From: Tolypothrix sp. PCC 7910
GTDB taxonomy: Bacteria > Cyanobacteriota > Cyanobacteriia > Cyanobacteriales > Nostocaceae
Reading direction: 5' to 3'
Assembly (NCBI RefSeq): GCF_011769525.1
Contig: NZ_CP050440.1
Coordinates: forward strand, 1,489,501-1,553,500
DNA: 64,000 nucleotides
Made by a program: the position numbers and the translations under genes. The notes beneath the pieces were generated by a model. That model made no database searches and was not told the origin of the DNA. It worked only from the letters and a program-made list of their open reading frames with translations. How positions within the stretch are numbered: position 1 is the first letter of the stretch; every line of letters starts with the position of its first letter. This document shows, one piece after another, positions 8,506 through 17,094 of this stretch.

Positions 8506-8779
8506 AATTGAACTTGACGCACCACCTGCTTTTGAAATCGGCCAAAAAGTCAGATTGCGTAAGCTGATCAAAAACGATGGTACATTTCCCGGTCAAGAAA
8601 TTGGGGTAGTTTTAGCTAAAAAAGGAGAAGTCGGCTACGTCGCGAGTATCGGCACATATTTGCAGAGATCGTATATCTATGCCGTGCATTTCTTAGATAA
8701 AGGGTTCGTCATCGGTTGTCTCAAAAAAGAACTAGAATCTGTCGAGGAAATTAATGAAAGTAATGCTACGGGTGAATGA
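8492..8779 (+). CDS. nifZ: NifZ
   Basis: A 95-residue protein of the NifZ family, which helps mature the P-cluster of the MoFe protein. The core [20 protein letters not shown], then [14 protein letters not shown] and [20 protein letters not shown], forms the small SH3-like barrel of the family. It overlaps the end of nifV by 14 bp and the start of nifT by 26 bp, which indicates one transcript with coupled translation. Confidence 0.93.
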   Translation: MPPDEIELDAPPAFEIGQKVRLRKLIKNDGTFPGQEIGVVLAKKGEVGYVASIGTYLQRSYIYAVHFLDKGFVIGCLKKELESVEEINESNATGE

Positions 8780-8957
8780 TGCAGGTCATTTGGTTGTCTA
8801 CGTCGCTAAAAAAGATTTAGAAGAAATCGTAGTCAAACAAACAGACGGCGCAGAGGGGAAGATTCTCACTTTAGCTAATGGTTGGGAATTAGAATTTCGC
8901 GATATGCCAGACGAAAAGAGTTTACCTCTAACAGTAGAAGCTAAACGACTTTCCTAA
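8754..8957 (+). CDS. nifT: NifT/FixU
   Basis: A 67-residue protein with the NifT pattern: MKVMLRVND at the start, a middle YVAKKDLEE, GKILTLANGWELEFRDMP and a final LPLTVEAKRLS. NifT is a small conserved nif-cluster protein whose exact role is unsettled and often dispensable. It starts inside nifZ (26-bp overlap), and a hairpin follows 14 bp after its stop, so it probably closes the nifVZT operon. Confidence 0.93.
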   Translation: MKVMLRVNDAGHLVVYVAKKDLEEIVVKQTDGAEGKILTLANGWELEFRDMPDEKSLPLTVEAKRLS

Positions 8958-8971
8958 AATAAATCATCGGG

Positions 8972-9000
8972 GAGATAGTAATTGGGGAAGCATCTATCTC
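8972..9000 (+). terminator. Hairpin after nifT
   Basis: GAGATAG at 8972-8978 pairs perfectly with CTATCTC at 8994-9000, followed by an AT-rich run (TTAATATC). It is 14 bp past the nifT stop. There is no long T tract, so terminator strength is uncertain. Confidence 0.5.
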
Positions 9001-9028
9001 TTAATATCATGTTCAACTAATTACTTGA

Positions 9029-9096
9029 TTGTCATTTGTCATTTGGCATTTGGCATTGGTCATTGGTCATTGGTCATTTGTCACTTGGCATTGATA
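9029..9096. repeat. Short tandem repeats, TCATTTG/GGCATTG family
   Basis: A run of TTGTCATTTG, GGCATTTG and GGTCATTG units between nifT and the [2Fe-2S] protein gene. Confidence 0.85.
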
Positions 9097-9277
9097 ATCA
9101 AAAATTAGCGAATATCATGTACATTTAAATATACATAATTTAGACTTTTGAGGCAACGCTAAAAGTTTATATTATTGTTAATTTTCAGGACATGATATAA
9201 GAATTTTATTGGACATGATAGCACCCGGTTAGATTCAGTTTGAACTACGTTTAATTTTGAATTGTGAGTTGCTGAAC

Positions 9278-9814
9278 ATGGGTGAAAAATATCAGACATT
9301 ATCGGAATTAAACCTTGAAGGTAAATTCCTGGGTTTTGTTGGTGATGAAGTAAAATTTAAATACTTGCGGTTAGCAATTCCCGCCGGGAATTTGCAAGTA
9401 AAAGTTCCTAAAGATTTACGCAGTGCTTTACGTTCATCTTTAATCCCTGGCGAACAAATTCGCGTTGATGGTATTAGCCAATTAAATCAACGTACAGGTA
9501 AAATAAAATTCAAAGCATTTCGGGTAAAATCAACTGGTGTTTGCCCAATCGAAAATCTCCCATCTCAAACCAAAGCCAAAATCATGGTTTGCCAGAAATC
9601 TGGCTGTATGAAACGGGGTGGTAAAGGTTTAGTATCAGAATTAGAAAAAACTTTGTGCGATCGCGGTTTAATCGACAAAGTCACAATTGAACATACAGGC
9701 TGTCAAAAACGCTGTAGCAGCGCGCCTAACTGCGTAGTCCGCATTGGTAAAAAGCAATACAAGAAACTTCATCCCGAAGCGATCGCATCTCTCTTAGAGA
9801 ATCACTTAACTTAA
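9278..9814 (+). CDS. Thioredoxin-like [2Fe-2S] ferredoxin domain protein
   Basis: About 178 residues with two parts. The N-terminal 100 residues are beta-rich and OB-like (LEGKFLGFVGDEVKFKYLRL, then LIPGEQIRVDGI). The C-terminal domain has KIMVCQKSGCMKRGG and later HTGCQKRCSSAPNCVV, the Cys pattern of thioredoxin-like [2Fe-2S] ferredoxins, as in the NuoE and Shethna-type families. ATG 9278 is preferred over an upstream TTG at 9257. It follows nifVZT on the same strand after a repeat-filled gap. It could be an electron carrier, but that is inference; the metal-binding fold call is firmer. Confidence 0.82.
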   Translation: MGEKYQTLSELNLEGKFLGFVGDEVKFKYLRLAIPAGNLQVKVPKDLRSALRSSLIPGEQIRVDGISQLNQRTGKIKFKAFRVKSTGVCPIENLPSQTKAKIMVCQKSGCMKRGGKGLVSELEKTLCDRGLIDKVTIEHTGCQKRCSSAPNCVVRIGKKQYKKLHPEAIASLLENHLT

Positions 9815-10283
9815 TTTACAAACATATCGAGCAATGAAATTTTACAGGTGGAAAGGGTAGACTCCCAGTCCGCCTATTTTCCATATAAAAGTGTAAGATG
9901 TAAACTATTATGCATTCCCAGAATAATCATTCTTTAAATATTAATACAGTATAGATAGTTTTCCTAGTAATTTCAGGTAATTCAAAGTCTTCCAAATCTG
10001 CAAAATGCTTCTCAATTACAGTAACTATGTTTAAGACTTCTTCCTGATTTTCTGTTAGTTCCAAATACATAATTTTTCCAGCTTATTCTGCAAGAAAATG
10101 ACTATGCTGTTCGTCCCGTTTTGCAGGAAATATTTCATACCACCAAGGTTAAATATAGTAATATTGTTCATATATTTAAGAAATAACAGCAAAGTTATTT
10201 AATTTTGTCAGCATTCATACAAATACATTTAGATACAAAAATTTGTGACTTAGTAGCATTTATCTACATTTATATAGATAAAC
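9815..10283. other. Intergenic region with a weak hairpin and a possible small gene
   Basis: Immediately after the [2Fe-2S] gene a weak stem (TGGAAA at 9849 with TTTCCA at 9878) could act in termination. A 47-codon reverse-strand frame at 9927-10070 is listed separately. The rest is AT-rich with no recognisable element. Confidence 0.35.
9927..10070 (-). CDS. Possible small protein, 47 residues
   Basis: A short open frame starting at ATG 10070 and reading MYLELTENQEEVLNIV, then FADLEDFELPEI, ending IFKE. The composition is acidic and helical, and protein-like rather than random. It lies between convergent genes with no clear ribosome binding site. I do not recognise it; it may be a remnant of a longer gene. 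Confidence 0.3.
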   Translation of the reverse strand: MYLELTENQEEVLNIVTVIEKHFADLEDFELPEITRKTIYTVLIFKE

Positions 10284-10613
10284 TTAAACTATGGTTAATT
10301 TTTTGCTATTTGATTTTTTTTCAATATTTAAGTAAATTTGTTTCCAGGATATGCGTCTTGACCATTTAGCATGACCCTTAGTAGAAAGCTTCAAAACTTC
10401 ACAATATTGAAAAGATTGTTCGCTGATAAATAATTTATTTAGAAATTTATCTTGATGAGAAGAAGTATCTTGACTGCTCGTTATTTCTTCAACTTCAGGG
10501 AGTAAATGTGCAACTCCAAATAATTTTCCTAAAGAAGATTTTTTCAGAAAATCTTGTCTTTGAGCATGAGTCATTATCTCACTTGACCCTGCTCTAATTT
10601 CATCACTGCTCAT
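10284..10613 (-). CDS. Unknown protein overlapping a GNAT-like gene
   Basis: A 109-residue protein starting at ATG 10613. This start is chosen because it has a strong ribosome binding site (GGGGAGGAG, about 9 bases upstream) and overlaps the upstream gene by only 11 bp. The longer open frame to 10691 would overlap by 89 bp. Visible segments are SSDEIRAGSSEIMTHAQRQD, LGKLFGVAHLLPEVEEI and a basic C-terminus (KWSRRISWKQIYLNIEKK). No family recognised. Translational coupling suggests it works with the upstream protein. Confidence 0.55.
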   Translation of the reverse strand: MSSDEIRAGSSEIMTHAQRQDFLKKSSLGKLFGVAHLLPEVEEITSSQDTSSHQDKFLNKLFISEQSFQYCEVLKLSTKGHAKWSRRISWKQIYLNIEKKSNSKKLTIV

Positions 10614-11172
10614 ATAGTTTTGCTCCTCCCCATTGGCTTTCATGTCGCTGACAGAATTCTGCTGCTGCTGTTCGTGAAAATCTGAAGCCATACAAATCTT
10701 CTCCTGGGGTGCTACGAGAGAAACCGAGATACTCCATTTGAACCTTATCTCTGTAGTATGACACAGCTGTATCGAGAGCTTCTAGGATCAGCAGTGGATC
10801 ATCTGCTTGTGTTTGGCAAAATTCTAAACCTACCTTACTTGCATACCAAATTAACCATTTCCCTATTGGTTCAATTAACCGTTCCGCCTTATCTCCTCGA
10901 TTTGTAGGATGAGCTTCTATATGTTCTATTTCTATAAACCTGGGATCTCCAGGATAGGGATAAAGACCGTAGTGCACTAATCCCCATATTTTGCCTTCAT
11001 AAACCAGTTTGACTATATTCTCACATTCAAAATTAGCGTTTTTCCAGAAGTTTAACCAGTGACAAGACCAATCTGTCGGCATATCATTTGCTTCAGATGG
11101 GCAGAGAACAGCAATATCTTCTGTCTTTGATTTGAGTCGGATTTTTACCTGATAAGAACCAATGGTAGTCAA
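10603..11172 (-). CDS. GNAT-like acetyltransferase-fold protein
   Basis: A 189-residue protein starting at TTG 11172. A region like the acetyl-CoA-binding part of the GNAT fold is visible: IEIEHIEAHPTNRGD, then the helix AERLIEPIGKWLIWYA, followed by YYRDKVQMEYLGF, the usual C-terminal GNAT strand. The Q/RxxGxG/A loop is present only in degenerate form (TNRGDKA), so catalysis is unsure. It is first in a two-gene overlapping unit with the gene ending at 10284. Function is otherwise unknown. Confidence 0.55.
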   Translation of the reverse strand: MTTIGSYQVKIRLKSKTEDIAVLCPSEANDMPTDWSCHWLNFWKNANFECENIVKLVYEGKIWGLVHYGLYPYPGDPRFIEIEHIEAHPTNRGDKAERLIEPIGKWLIWYASKVGLEFCQTQADDPLLILEALDTAVSYYRDKVQMEYLGFSRSTPGEDLYGFRFSRTAAAEFCQRHESQWGGAKLYEQ

Positions 11173-11302
11173 TGAAATTTTATAACCTTGTAGTATAAAG
11201 CTTAAGCTTTAAAGATTATAAAGCGACTACCAAGCTACATAGCAATTAACAGAGTTAACTAATTTTGAGCTAATAATAGTGAGGATAAATCTTACCTCAT
11301 AG

Positions 11303-12697
11303 TTAAATTAAATTCTCCATTGCTTGTTGTAAATCATTAGTAAAATCTGTAACAGCTTGCTTTGCACCCACACGATTAGCCTTATATGTCGGGTATCTTT
11401 CAGAAATAGATATGGGTTCACCTATAGTAATTTTGACTTTTTGCTTACCTAATTGTGGACGACGCAAAGGGTCATTATTACCTTGGATTTTCTTCACCAT
11501 ATCTCTTAACAATAAGGTGGTTTCAGCAAACCTTTCTACTGAAGGTTTGTCTTTGATATAGCTACCAGAAACAGCCACAAAACTTTCCACTAATCGCATA
11601 TGCCACATTCTGCGATTTGCTTCTTCAGCAACGCGATCGCCTAAGGCGCGTTCTATGGGAGATAATGATTTCAAATCCTTAAAGTCTTCTCTAAAGATAT
11701 AATTCCAGCCAGCTTGCTCTAAACGGCGACAACGATCATTCCAAGCACCTTTAGGCGGTAAGTCAAAATACTGCTCTGATATTTGTAGTGCTACGTGCAT
11801 CAATGCTTCTAACCTAGCTTTTAAGGCTTCATTGCGATCGCCTCCTTCATGAGATGCAACCATTGCTTCTGGAAGCTTTTGGTGATAAAAGCGCTTATAG
11901 AAGTCTTCCATCAGCGTTAATAAATGTTCTGCCAATGTCAGCAAGCGGGGATAAAGGGACTCAATTGTGGCACTATTGCCATTTTCTGAGGGATTTATCG
12001 GTAAACCGCTAGCTGCTTCTAATTCGCTCAAAAGTTGTGCGATCGCATTCCAAGGGGCAGCAACGTAACTATATTTAAGCCCAACTGGTACAATGTAAAC
12101 CTGCTCAGAGCGTCCAGCTTTGTGCAAATCTTCAGCACACCAAAAGCCTAATTGAGCAATACCCGGTTCTAAGGGACTCATAATCTCTGATAAACCATTC
12201 GTTGCTCCTTCTGGCGCAGCCGCCATTGGTAATTTACCATTGGCGAATAAATCCCGCGCCGAACGTAAGCCATTCCAATCGGCTTTACCGCGTTGGATGG
12301 GAGTACCGCCTAAATGCGAAGCCAGCCAGCCAATGTGTTCACCTGCCCACAGAGGAATGCCGCGATCGTAGATAAAATGAGCATGAATTGGAGTTTGGAT
12401 TTTTATGTCTTTTTCTCGTGCTACTTGCGGCACAAGTTGCGAAAGTAAGTAGCCTAAACAAAGAGGATCTTCTGTTTTGGGGTGGCGAAATGCTAACAAA
12501 AACCGAATCTTACCTTCCTGAAACTGACGATATAGATCAGCTAAAATTTCTACGTTGTCTGCTTCAATGTGGGTAATCGCTGTTTTCCAGTTAATTATGC
12601 TGGGTAATAACAGATGCGCCGCTTGTAGAAGTAAAGGGTTGAGTTTCGGCGGGATAAATTCTAAAGGTGGTTGTGCTTGGTAAATTCCGGTAGTCAA
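11303..12697 (-). CDS. Lysophospholipid (1-acylglycerol-3-phosphate) acyltransferase family protein
   Basis: A 464-residue PlsC-like protein. The HX4D motif is at residues 72-77 (FRHPKTEDP) and the second motif is in MAAAPEGATNG, both typical of glycerolipid acyltransferases that move an acyl chain to a lysophospholipid. The family's usual domain is about 200 residues; this one has a long C-terminal extension (roughly residues 260-464) that is helical and of unknown function. No clear membrane helix is seen, so it may be peripheral to the membrane. The gene reads away from proS, with short repeats between. Confidence 0.8.
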   Translation of the reverse strand: MTTGIYQAQPPLEFIPPKLNPLLLQAAHLLLPSIINWKTAITHIEADNVEILADLYRQFQEGKIRFLLAFRHPKTEDPLCLGYLLSQLVPQVAREKDIKIQTPIHAHFIYDRGIPLWAGEHIGWLASHLGGTPIQRGKADWNGLRSARDLFANGKLPMAAAPEGATNGLSEIMSPLEPGIAQLGFWCAEDLHKAGRSEQVYIVPVGLKYSYVAAPWNAIAQLLSELEAASGLPINPSENGNSATIESLYPRLLTLAEHLLTLMEDFYKRFYHQKLPEAMVASHEGGDRNEALKARLEALMHVALQISEQYFDLPPKGAWNDRCRRLEQAGWNYIFREDFKDLKSLSPIERALGDRVAEEANRRMWHMRLVESFVAVSGSYIKDKPSVERFAETTLLLRDMVKKIQGNNDPLRRPQLGKQKVKITIGEPISISERYPTYKANRVGAKQAVTDFTNDLQQAMENLI

Positions 12698-12718
12698 GAT
12701 ATTTTTCTCCTAAATATG

Positions 12719-12926
12719 GGGGACTGGGGATTAGGGATTAGGGATTAGGGATTGGGATTTTGGCGCTTGTACAGACGCGATTAATCGCGTCTCTCCAACT
12801 CAGCACTCACAAAAATAAAGCATGAAACTTGATACTTTATACTTCATACCTAGTGAAGTGAGTGAAAAAATTGTAGTAATTGCAGCTTTATATTTCATAC
12901 TTCATACTTCATCCTTCATAATTCAT
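12719..12926. repeat. Short tandem repeats and a 20-bp palindrome upstream of proS
   Basis: A GGGATTA-type tandem run (about 12719-12762) is followed by the palindrome AGACGCGATTAATCGCGTCT (12773-12792), then by TTCATAC-type repeats (about 12830-12926) up to the proS start. The palindrome is the one found inside cysE at 5937. Confidence 0.88.
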
Positions 12927-12953
12927 TAAGTGTTTTGGGAAAGGGAATAAACG

Positions 12954-14972
12954 ATGCGACTGTCACAAATGTTATTCGTTACACTACGGGATGATCCAGC
13001 TGATGCGGAAATTCCTAGTCATAAATTATTACTACGTGCAGGTTATATTCGTCGCATCGGTAGCGGAGTTTATGCTTATTTACCACTGATGTGGCGAGTA
13101 TTGCAAAAGGTTTCCCAGATTGTGCGCGAAGAAATGAACGCCACAGGCGCGCAAGAATGTTTGTTACCACAATTACAACCTTCTGAGTTGTGGAAAGAAT
13201 CAGGACGCTGGGATACTTATACCAAAGCTGAGGGTATTATGTTTTCCCTCATCGACCGTCGAGAGCAACAATTGGGATTAGGCCCCACCCATGAAGAAGT
13301 AATCACGACGATCGCGCGTGATATGATTCGCTCTTACCGTCAGCTACCACTGCATCTCTACCAAATTCAAACGAAATTCCGCGATGAAATTCGTCCCCGC
13401 TTTGGTTTGATGCGCGGACGGGAATTTATCATGAAGGACGGCTATTCTTTCCATGTCGATGAAGAAAGCCTCAAAGCTACTTACCAGGATATGTACCAGG
13501 CTTACAGCAATATGCTGCGGCGTTCTGGTTTAGCTTTCCGTGCAGTTGAAGCTGACTCTGGCGCAATTGGTGGTTCTGGTTCTACAGAATTTATGGTGCT
13601 GGCGGATGCGGGAGAAGATGAAGTTCTCTACACCGAAGATGGTAAATACGCCGCCAATGTGGAAAAAGCTGTTTCTTTAAGCGCTGATGCTGTCACCTCA
13701 CAGTTTACAACTTATGAGAAACGCGAGACACCAGGAACAAATACGATTGAAACAGTTTGTAAATTCCTCAACTGTTCTCCAACTCAAGTGGTGAAGAATG
13801 TTCTTTATGAAGTCGTTTATGCCAATGATAATGTTTTGTTAGTATTGGTCAGCATTAGGGGTGATCAAGAAGTTAACGAAATTAAGCTCCAAAATGAGTT
13901 AGCAAAAATCCCTGATCAATATGAGAGATTGTCAGCAGTCATATCATTGAAAGTTTCGGATGCAGAATCGCAAAAACGTTGGGCTGTAAAACCAATCCCC
14001 TTGGGTTACATTTCTCCTAATTTGGGAGATGAATACATTAAAGTTAAAGCCTTAACATACCGAGAATTAGAAACCAATCTGCAACTAGAACCAGAGCATG
14101 GTTTATCTGTACAGCAATTAGCAAATGTTTTGCAAGATTTAATACCAGACGAAAATGGCAAATACTTGGTATCAGAGGTAAGAAAATCTGCCAAACAACT
14201 TTTAGCAACTCAGCCATTTGCTCTTAAGAGCCTGGATGATCAACTAAGAAGGTTGCAACTAGAATATCCACAACCTCCTATTGTCCGGTTAGTTGATGAA
14301 ACAGCTTCTGACTTGGAAAACTTCGTCACTGGTGCTGATGAAGTGGGTTATCACGTAGTCGGAGCTAATTGGAATAAGCAATTTAAGAAACCATACCAAG
14401 TAGATGTCCGTAAAGCTAGACCAGGCGATCGCCATCGTGATAACCCAGAGCAAACCCTACAAAGTGCTAGAGGAATTGAAGTAGGACATATCTTCCAATT
14501 AGGTACAAAGTACTCTGTAGCGATGGGTGCAACTTATACTAATGATCAAGGGGAAGAAAAACCTTTAGTAATGGGTTGTTATGGCGTAGGTGTATCGCGA
14601 TTAGCACAATCAGCCGTCGAGCAATCTTACGATAAAGATGGAATTATTTGGCCAGTTGCGATCGCACCCTATCATGCAATTGTCACAATTCCTAACATTA
14701 AAGATGCTCAACAAATAGAAATCGCCGAAAAACTCTACAAAGAACTAAATCAAGCCGGAATTGAAACTCTACTCGATGACCGCGATGAACGGGCAGGAGT
14801 AAAATTCAAGGATGCCGACTTGATAGGTATACCTTACAGAATAGTCACAGGCAGAGCGATCGCCAACGGCAAAGTAGAAGTTGTAGAAAGAGCTACTCGT
14901 AAATCTCAAGAAATTGACATTAACGAAGTGACCAGTAAAATCAAACAGTGGATTACCGAGGCTATAAGCTAG
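12954..14972 (+). CDS. proS: Prolyl-tRNA synthetase, bacterial type with editing domain
   Basis: A 672-residue class II synthetase that charges tRNA-Pro. Motif 1 lies near [15 protein letters not shown], motif 2 is [17 protein letters not shown], and motif 3 is [11 protein letters not shown]; the C-terminal anticodon-binding domain begins near PYHAIVTIP. The YbaK-type editing domain is inserted between motifs 2 and 3 and removes mischarged alanine. Cyanobacterial ProRS proteins are usually about 600 residues. This one has roughly 70 extra residues near 360-440 ([19 protein letters not shown] to [11 protein letters not shown]) inside the editing domain. The frame is intact. Confidence 0.95.
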   Translation: MRLSQMLFVTLRDDPADAEIPSHKLLLRAGYIRRIGSGVYAYLPLMWRVLQKVSQIVREEMNATGAQECLLPQLQPSELWKESGRWDTYTKAEGIMFSLIDRREQQLGLGPTHEEVITTIARDMIRSYRQLPLHLYQIQTKFRDEIRPRFGLMRGREFIMKDGYSFHVDEESLKATYQDMYQAYSNMLRRSGLAFRAVEADSGAIGGSGSTEFMVLADAGEDEVLYTEDGKYAANVEKAVSLSADAVTSQFTTYEKRETPGTNTIETVCKFLNCSPTQVVKNVLYEVVYANDNVLLVLVSIRGDQEVNEIKLQNELAKIPDQYERLSAVISLKVSDAESQKRWAVKPIPLGYISPNLGDEYIKVKALTYRELETNLQLEPEHGLSVQQLANVLQDLIPDENGKYLVSEVRKSAKQLLATQPFALKSLDDQLRRLQLEYPQPPIVRLVDETASDLENFVTGADEVGYHVVGANWNKQFKKPYQVDVRKARPGDRHRDNPEQTLQSARGIEVGHIFQLGTKYSVAMGATYTNDQGEEKPLVMGCYGVGVSRLAQSAVEQSYDKDGIIWPVAIAPYHAIVTIPNIKDAQQIEIAEKLYKELNQAGIETLLDDRDERAGVKFKDADLIGIPYRIVTGRAIANGKVEVVERATRKSQEIDINEVTSKIKQWITEAIS

Positions 14973-15091
14973 GGACTGGGGACTGGGGACTAGGGACTAG
15001 GGACTGGGGACTAGGTTTAAAAAACTTCTTCCAATTACCAATTACCAATTACCAATTACCAATTACCCAATCCCCAATCCCCAACCCCCAG
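14973..15091. repeat. Short tandem repeats, GGGGACT and AATTACC families
   Basis: Two repeat families lie side by side after proS: GGGGACTAG units (14973-15015) and TTACCAATTACC/CCCAATCC units (15035-15091). The rest of the gap to 15277 is unique DNA without a clear gene. Confidence 0.88.
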
Positions 15092-15277
15092 ATAGGTGAC
15101 GTAATAGAAGTGCGAATCTAAAATTAAGGTAGTTACTGCGGAAAGAGACATGGCGGCATTGTTGATATAAATAGCCATACTCTAAGTGTTTGGAAACTCC
15201 CCAATTAATTACCGACTTTAATCAGGCTGCTCTTCCCACACAAACCATCTCAGCCCTCAGTCAAGCAGGTTTTGAAT

Positions 15278-15883
15278 ATGAAAGACCAATCTAATCGTAA
15301 TTCTTCCGGTGTAATAGCTGCTGTGTCCGCAGCTGTGGTAGCAGTCAGTGGCGGCGTTGCTTGGCTTACTTTACACTCCCAAAATCCGCCCACACCTTCC
15401 CAATCTTCACAATCATTAACCCAGCCTGGAAAAAACACAACTGTACAACCTGGCCAAGAGCAAACTGCTAATGTTTATTGGCTGAAAGACAATGGCAAAA
15501 ATTTAGAATTGGCTCCCCAACCAGTCAAAATAGCTGCTGCTCAACCTAACCAAGTTGTAGAAAAGGCCATGCAAAACCTATTAGCAGGCCCAACCGAGGG
15601 AGCAGAATCTACCACAATTCCCAAAGGCACTAAATTACTAGGTGTGAAAGTTAACAATGATGAAGTTCATGTTAATTTATCTGAAGAATTTACCAGTGGT
15701 GGTGGTAGCAGCTCGATGATGGGCCGTGTAGGACAAGTAGTCTACACTGCAACCACAGGAAATCCCAACGCCAAGGTTTACATTGAAGTCAATGGCAAGG
15801 AGTTGGATGTTCTAGGTGGCGAAGGCGTAGAGTTACAACAGCCACTCACACGCGACCAATTTAAAAATAATTATCCACTTTAA
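15278..15883 (+). CDS. GerMN domain protein, membrane-anchored
   Basis: About 201 residues. An N-terminal membrane segment or signal anchor (residues 12-30, VIAAVSAAVVAVSGGVAWL) leads into a Pro/Ser/Gln-rich linker, then a GerMN domain from about residue 65 (NVYWLKDNGKNLELAP, then KAMQNLLAGPTEG, VKVNNDEVHVNLSEEF and VGQVVYTATT). In other bacteria the GerMN fold occurs in spore germination and envelope lipoproteins; in cyanobacteria it is probably a periplasmic or envelope protein of unknown role. ATG 15278 is preferred over a TTG two codons upstream. Confidence 0.82.
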   Translation: MKDQSNRNSSGVIAAVSAAVVAVSGGVAWLTLHSQNPPTPSQSSQSLTQPGKNTTVQPGQEQTANVYWLKDNGKNLELAPQPVKIAAAQPNQVVEKAMQNLLAGPTEGAESTTIPKGTKLLGVKVNNDEVHVNLSEEFTSGGGSSSMMGRVGQVVYTATTGNPNAKVYIEVNGKELDVLGGEGVELQQPLTRDQFKNNYPL

Positions 15884-15927
15884 AGTCAGTTGTCATTAGT
15901 CATTAGTCATTGGACAAATAACAAAGC

Positions 15928-15977
15928 GCAAAGTCGGAGCGCCGGTTTCCGGCGATGGCTTCGCCAACGTCTCCGAC
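15928..15977. repeat. Cloverleaf-like palindromic repeat
   Basis: Outer arms GTCGGAG (15933) and CTCCGAC (15971) enclose two small hairpins, CGCCGG-ttt-CCGGCG and GGC-ttc-GCC. TCATTAG-type tandem repeats flank it on both sides (15886-15915 and 15999-16018). It resembles the mobile REP-like elements of cyanobacterial intergenic DNA. Confidence 0.75.
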
Positions 15978-16026
15978 GAACAGAACTTTGTAAGAGAGGA
16001 CAAATGACAAATGACAAACTACTAAT

Positions 16027-16374
16027 TTAACGCTTACCATTCAATAAACGAAAATTATGGGCTTGCTGTTCTAACCTAGTAGCTAGGCGATCGCAAACCC
16101 GATTACATAATTCAAAAATCATTTCATCTTCCACCCGGTAGTAGGCGCAAGTTCCTTCACTGCGGCGGCTAAGAATACCTGCTTGCCACATTACCTTCAG
16201 GTGTTTTGAGACGTTCGCCTGCGAAGTCTGTGTTGCCTCTACCAACTCTTGCACGCATTTTTCTTCATCCCGTAATAAGTGCAACAGCCGAAGGCGCATC
16301 GGTTCACTTAACAGACTGAAGTATTCCGCTACTTGTTGCATCACTTCTGGTGGTACAGGCAACACTTGTTTCAT
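16027..16374 (-). CDS. ArsR/SmtB-family transcriptional regulator
   Basis: A 115-residue winged-helix repressor. The helix-turn-helix is at about residues 38-70 (VQELVEATQTSQANVSKHLK) and the wing at SRRSEGTCAYYRVED. The ELCVxD metal box of SmtB/ArsR is not present. Cysteines are C40 in the first part of the HTH region, C76 in the wing, and C90 and C94 in the last helix (FELCNRVCDRL), an arrangement more like thiol-based or redox-sensing ArsR members; that reading is inference. It stands on the same strand as accB but 65 bp away, and is probably transcribed separately. Confidence 0.85.
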   Translation of the reverse strand: MKQVLPVPPEVMQQVAEYFSLLSEPMRLRLLHLLRDEEKCVQELVEATQTSQANVSKHLKVMWQAGILSRRSEGTCAYYRVEDEMIFELCNRVCDRLATRLEQQAHNFRLLNGKR

Positions 16375-16439
16375 CAGGATTAACCCGCAAGGACTGAAAA
16401 TGAGAGAAAAATGACTTGCGTCATAATATAGATTAATAC

Positions 16440-16988
16440 TTAATCAGGGTTAATTCTCATTAAAGGTTGACCATATTCGACAGGTTCGCCATTTTGCACC
16501 AAAATTTCCATTACCTGCCCTGATACTTCCGCCTCAATTTCGTTCATCAGCTTCATGGCTTCGATGATGCAGACGGTTTGACCACTGCGGACGCGATCGC
16601 CCACTTCCACAAATGGGGCTTCACTCGGTGCAGGCGCACGGTAAAATGTTCCTACCATTGGCGAAGGAACTTCTACTAATCTTTTATCAATTGCTGAGGG
16701 AGAATTGCCAGACAACTGCACACCAGAACCAGTGGAATTATTATCCAAGACGCGATTTGTAGCCGTCTCCACTGTCGATACAGTCTGGGGTGCAGCAGAA
16801 ACCGATGTTAATCCCAAACCAACCACACCGCCTGATGCTGCTTGGCTGACTGACACCATTTGATTGCTAAAACTTACAGCTTTACGCACTGTAAGCTCAA
16901 AGTCTTCGCTTTTGAGCGTAACTTCGGCAATATCTGTTTGTGCAATAGTTGCTAGCAGTTGGCGAATTTCATTAAAGTCCAATGGCAC
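16440..16988 (-). CDS. accB: Acetyl-CoA carboxylase biotin carboxyl carrier protein
   Basis: A 182-residue protein that carries CO2 on biotin between the carboxylase and transferase of acetyl-CoA carboxylase, the first step of fatty acid synthesis. The C-terminal biotinyl domain begins near [17 protein letters not shown] and has the biotin-lysine motif in [13 protein letters not shown]. The N-terminal part ([19 protein letters not shown]) is the AccB helix-strand segment, followed by a Ser/Thr/Val-rich linker. It follows efp on the same strand, the conserved efp-accB order found in cyanobacteria. Confidence 0.95.
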   Translation of the reverse strand: MPLDFNEIRQLLATIAQTDIAEVTLKSEDFELTVRKAVSFSNQMVSVSQAASGGVVGLGLTSVSAAPQTVSTVETATNRVLDNNSTGSGVQLSGNSPSAIDKRLVEVPSPMVGTFYRAPAPSEAPFVEVGDRVRSGQTVCIIEAMKLMNEIEAEVSGQVMEILVQNGEPVEYGQPLMRINPD

Positions 16989-17036
16989 AGTTTTTATTAC
17001 CTCGACCTGTACGTAAAGAATAATGTTAAGTGTGGC

Positions 17037-17068
17037 AGGGATTTAATCCCTAAAAAGGGATTGAAATC
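17037..17068. promoter_or_regulatory. Mutually exclusive hairpins between efp and accB
   Basis: GGGATT-t-AATCCC (17038-17050) and AATCCCT-aaaa-AGGGATT (17045-17062) share the middle segment, so only one hairpin can form at a time, an attenuator-like layout on the efp-accB transcript. On the minus strand it also looks like a single cyanobacterial CRISPR repeat (TTTCAATCCC, then AGGGATTAAATCCC). Confidence 0.35.
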
Positions 17069-17094
17069 GGGATTTCTCTCCAAGGAGATGATAA

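Noticed and set aside
17037-17068. CRISPR array
   Set aside because: Only one repeat-like copy is present and no spacer-repeat series or cas gene is nearby, so it is listed only as a hairpin.
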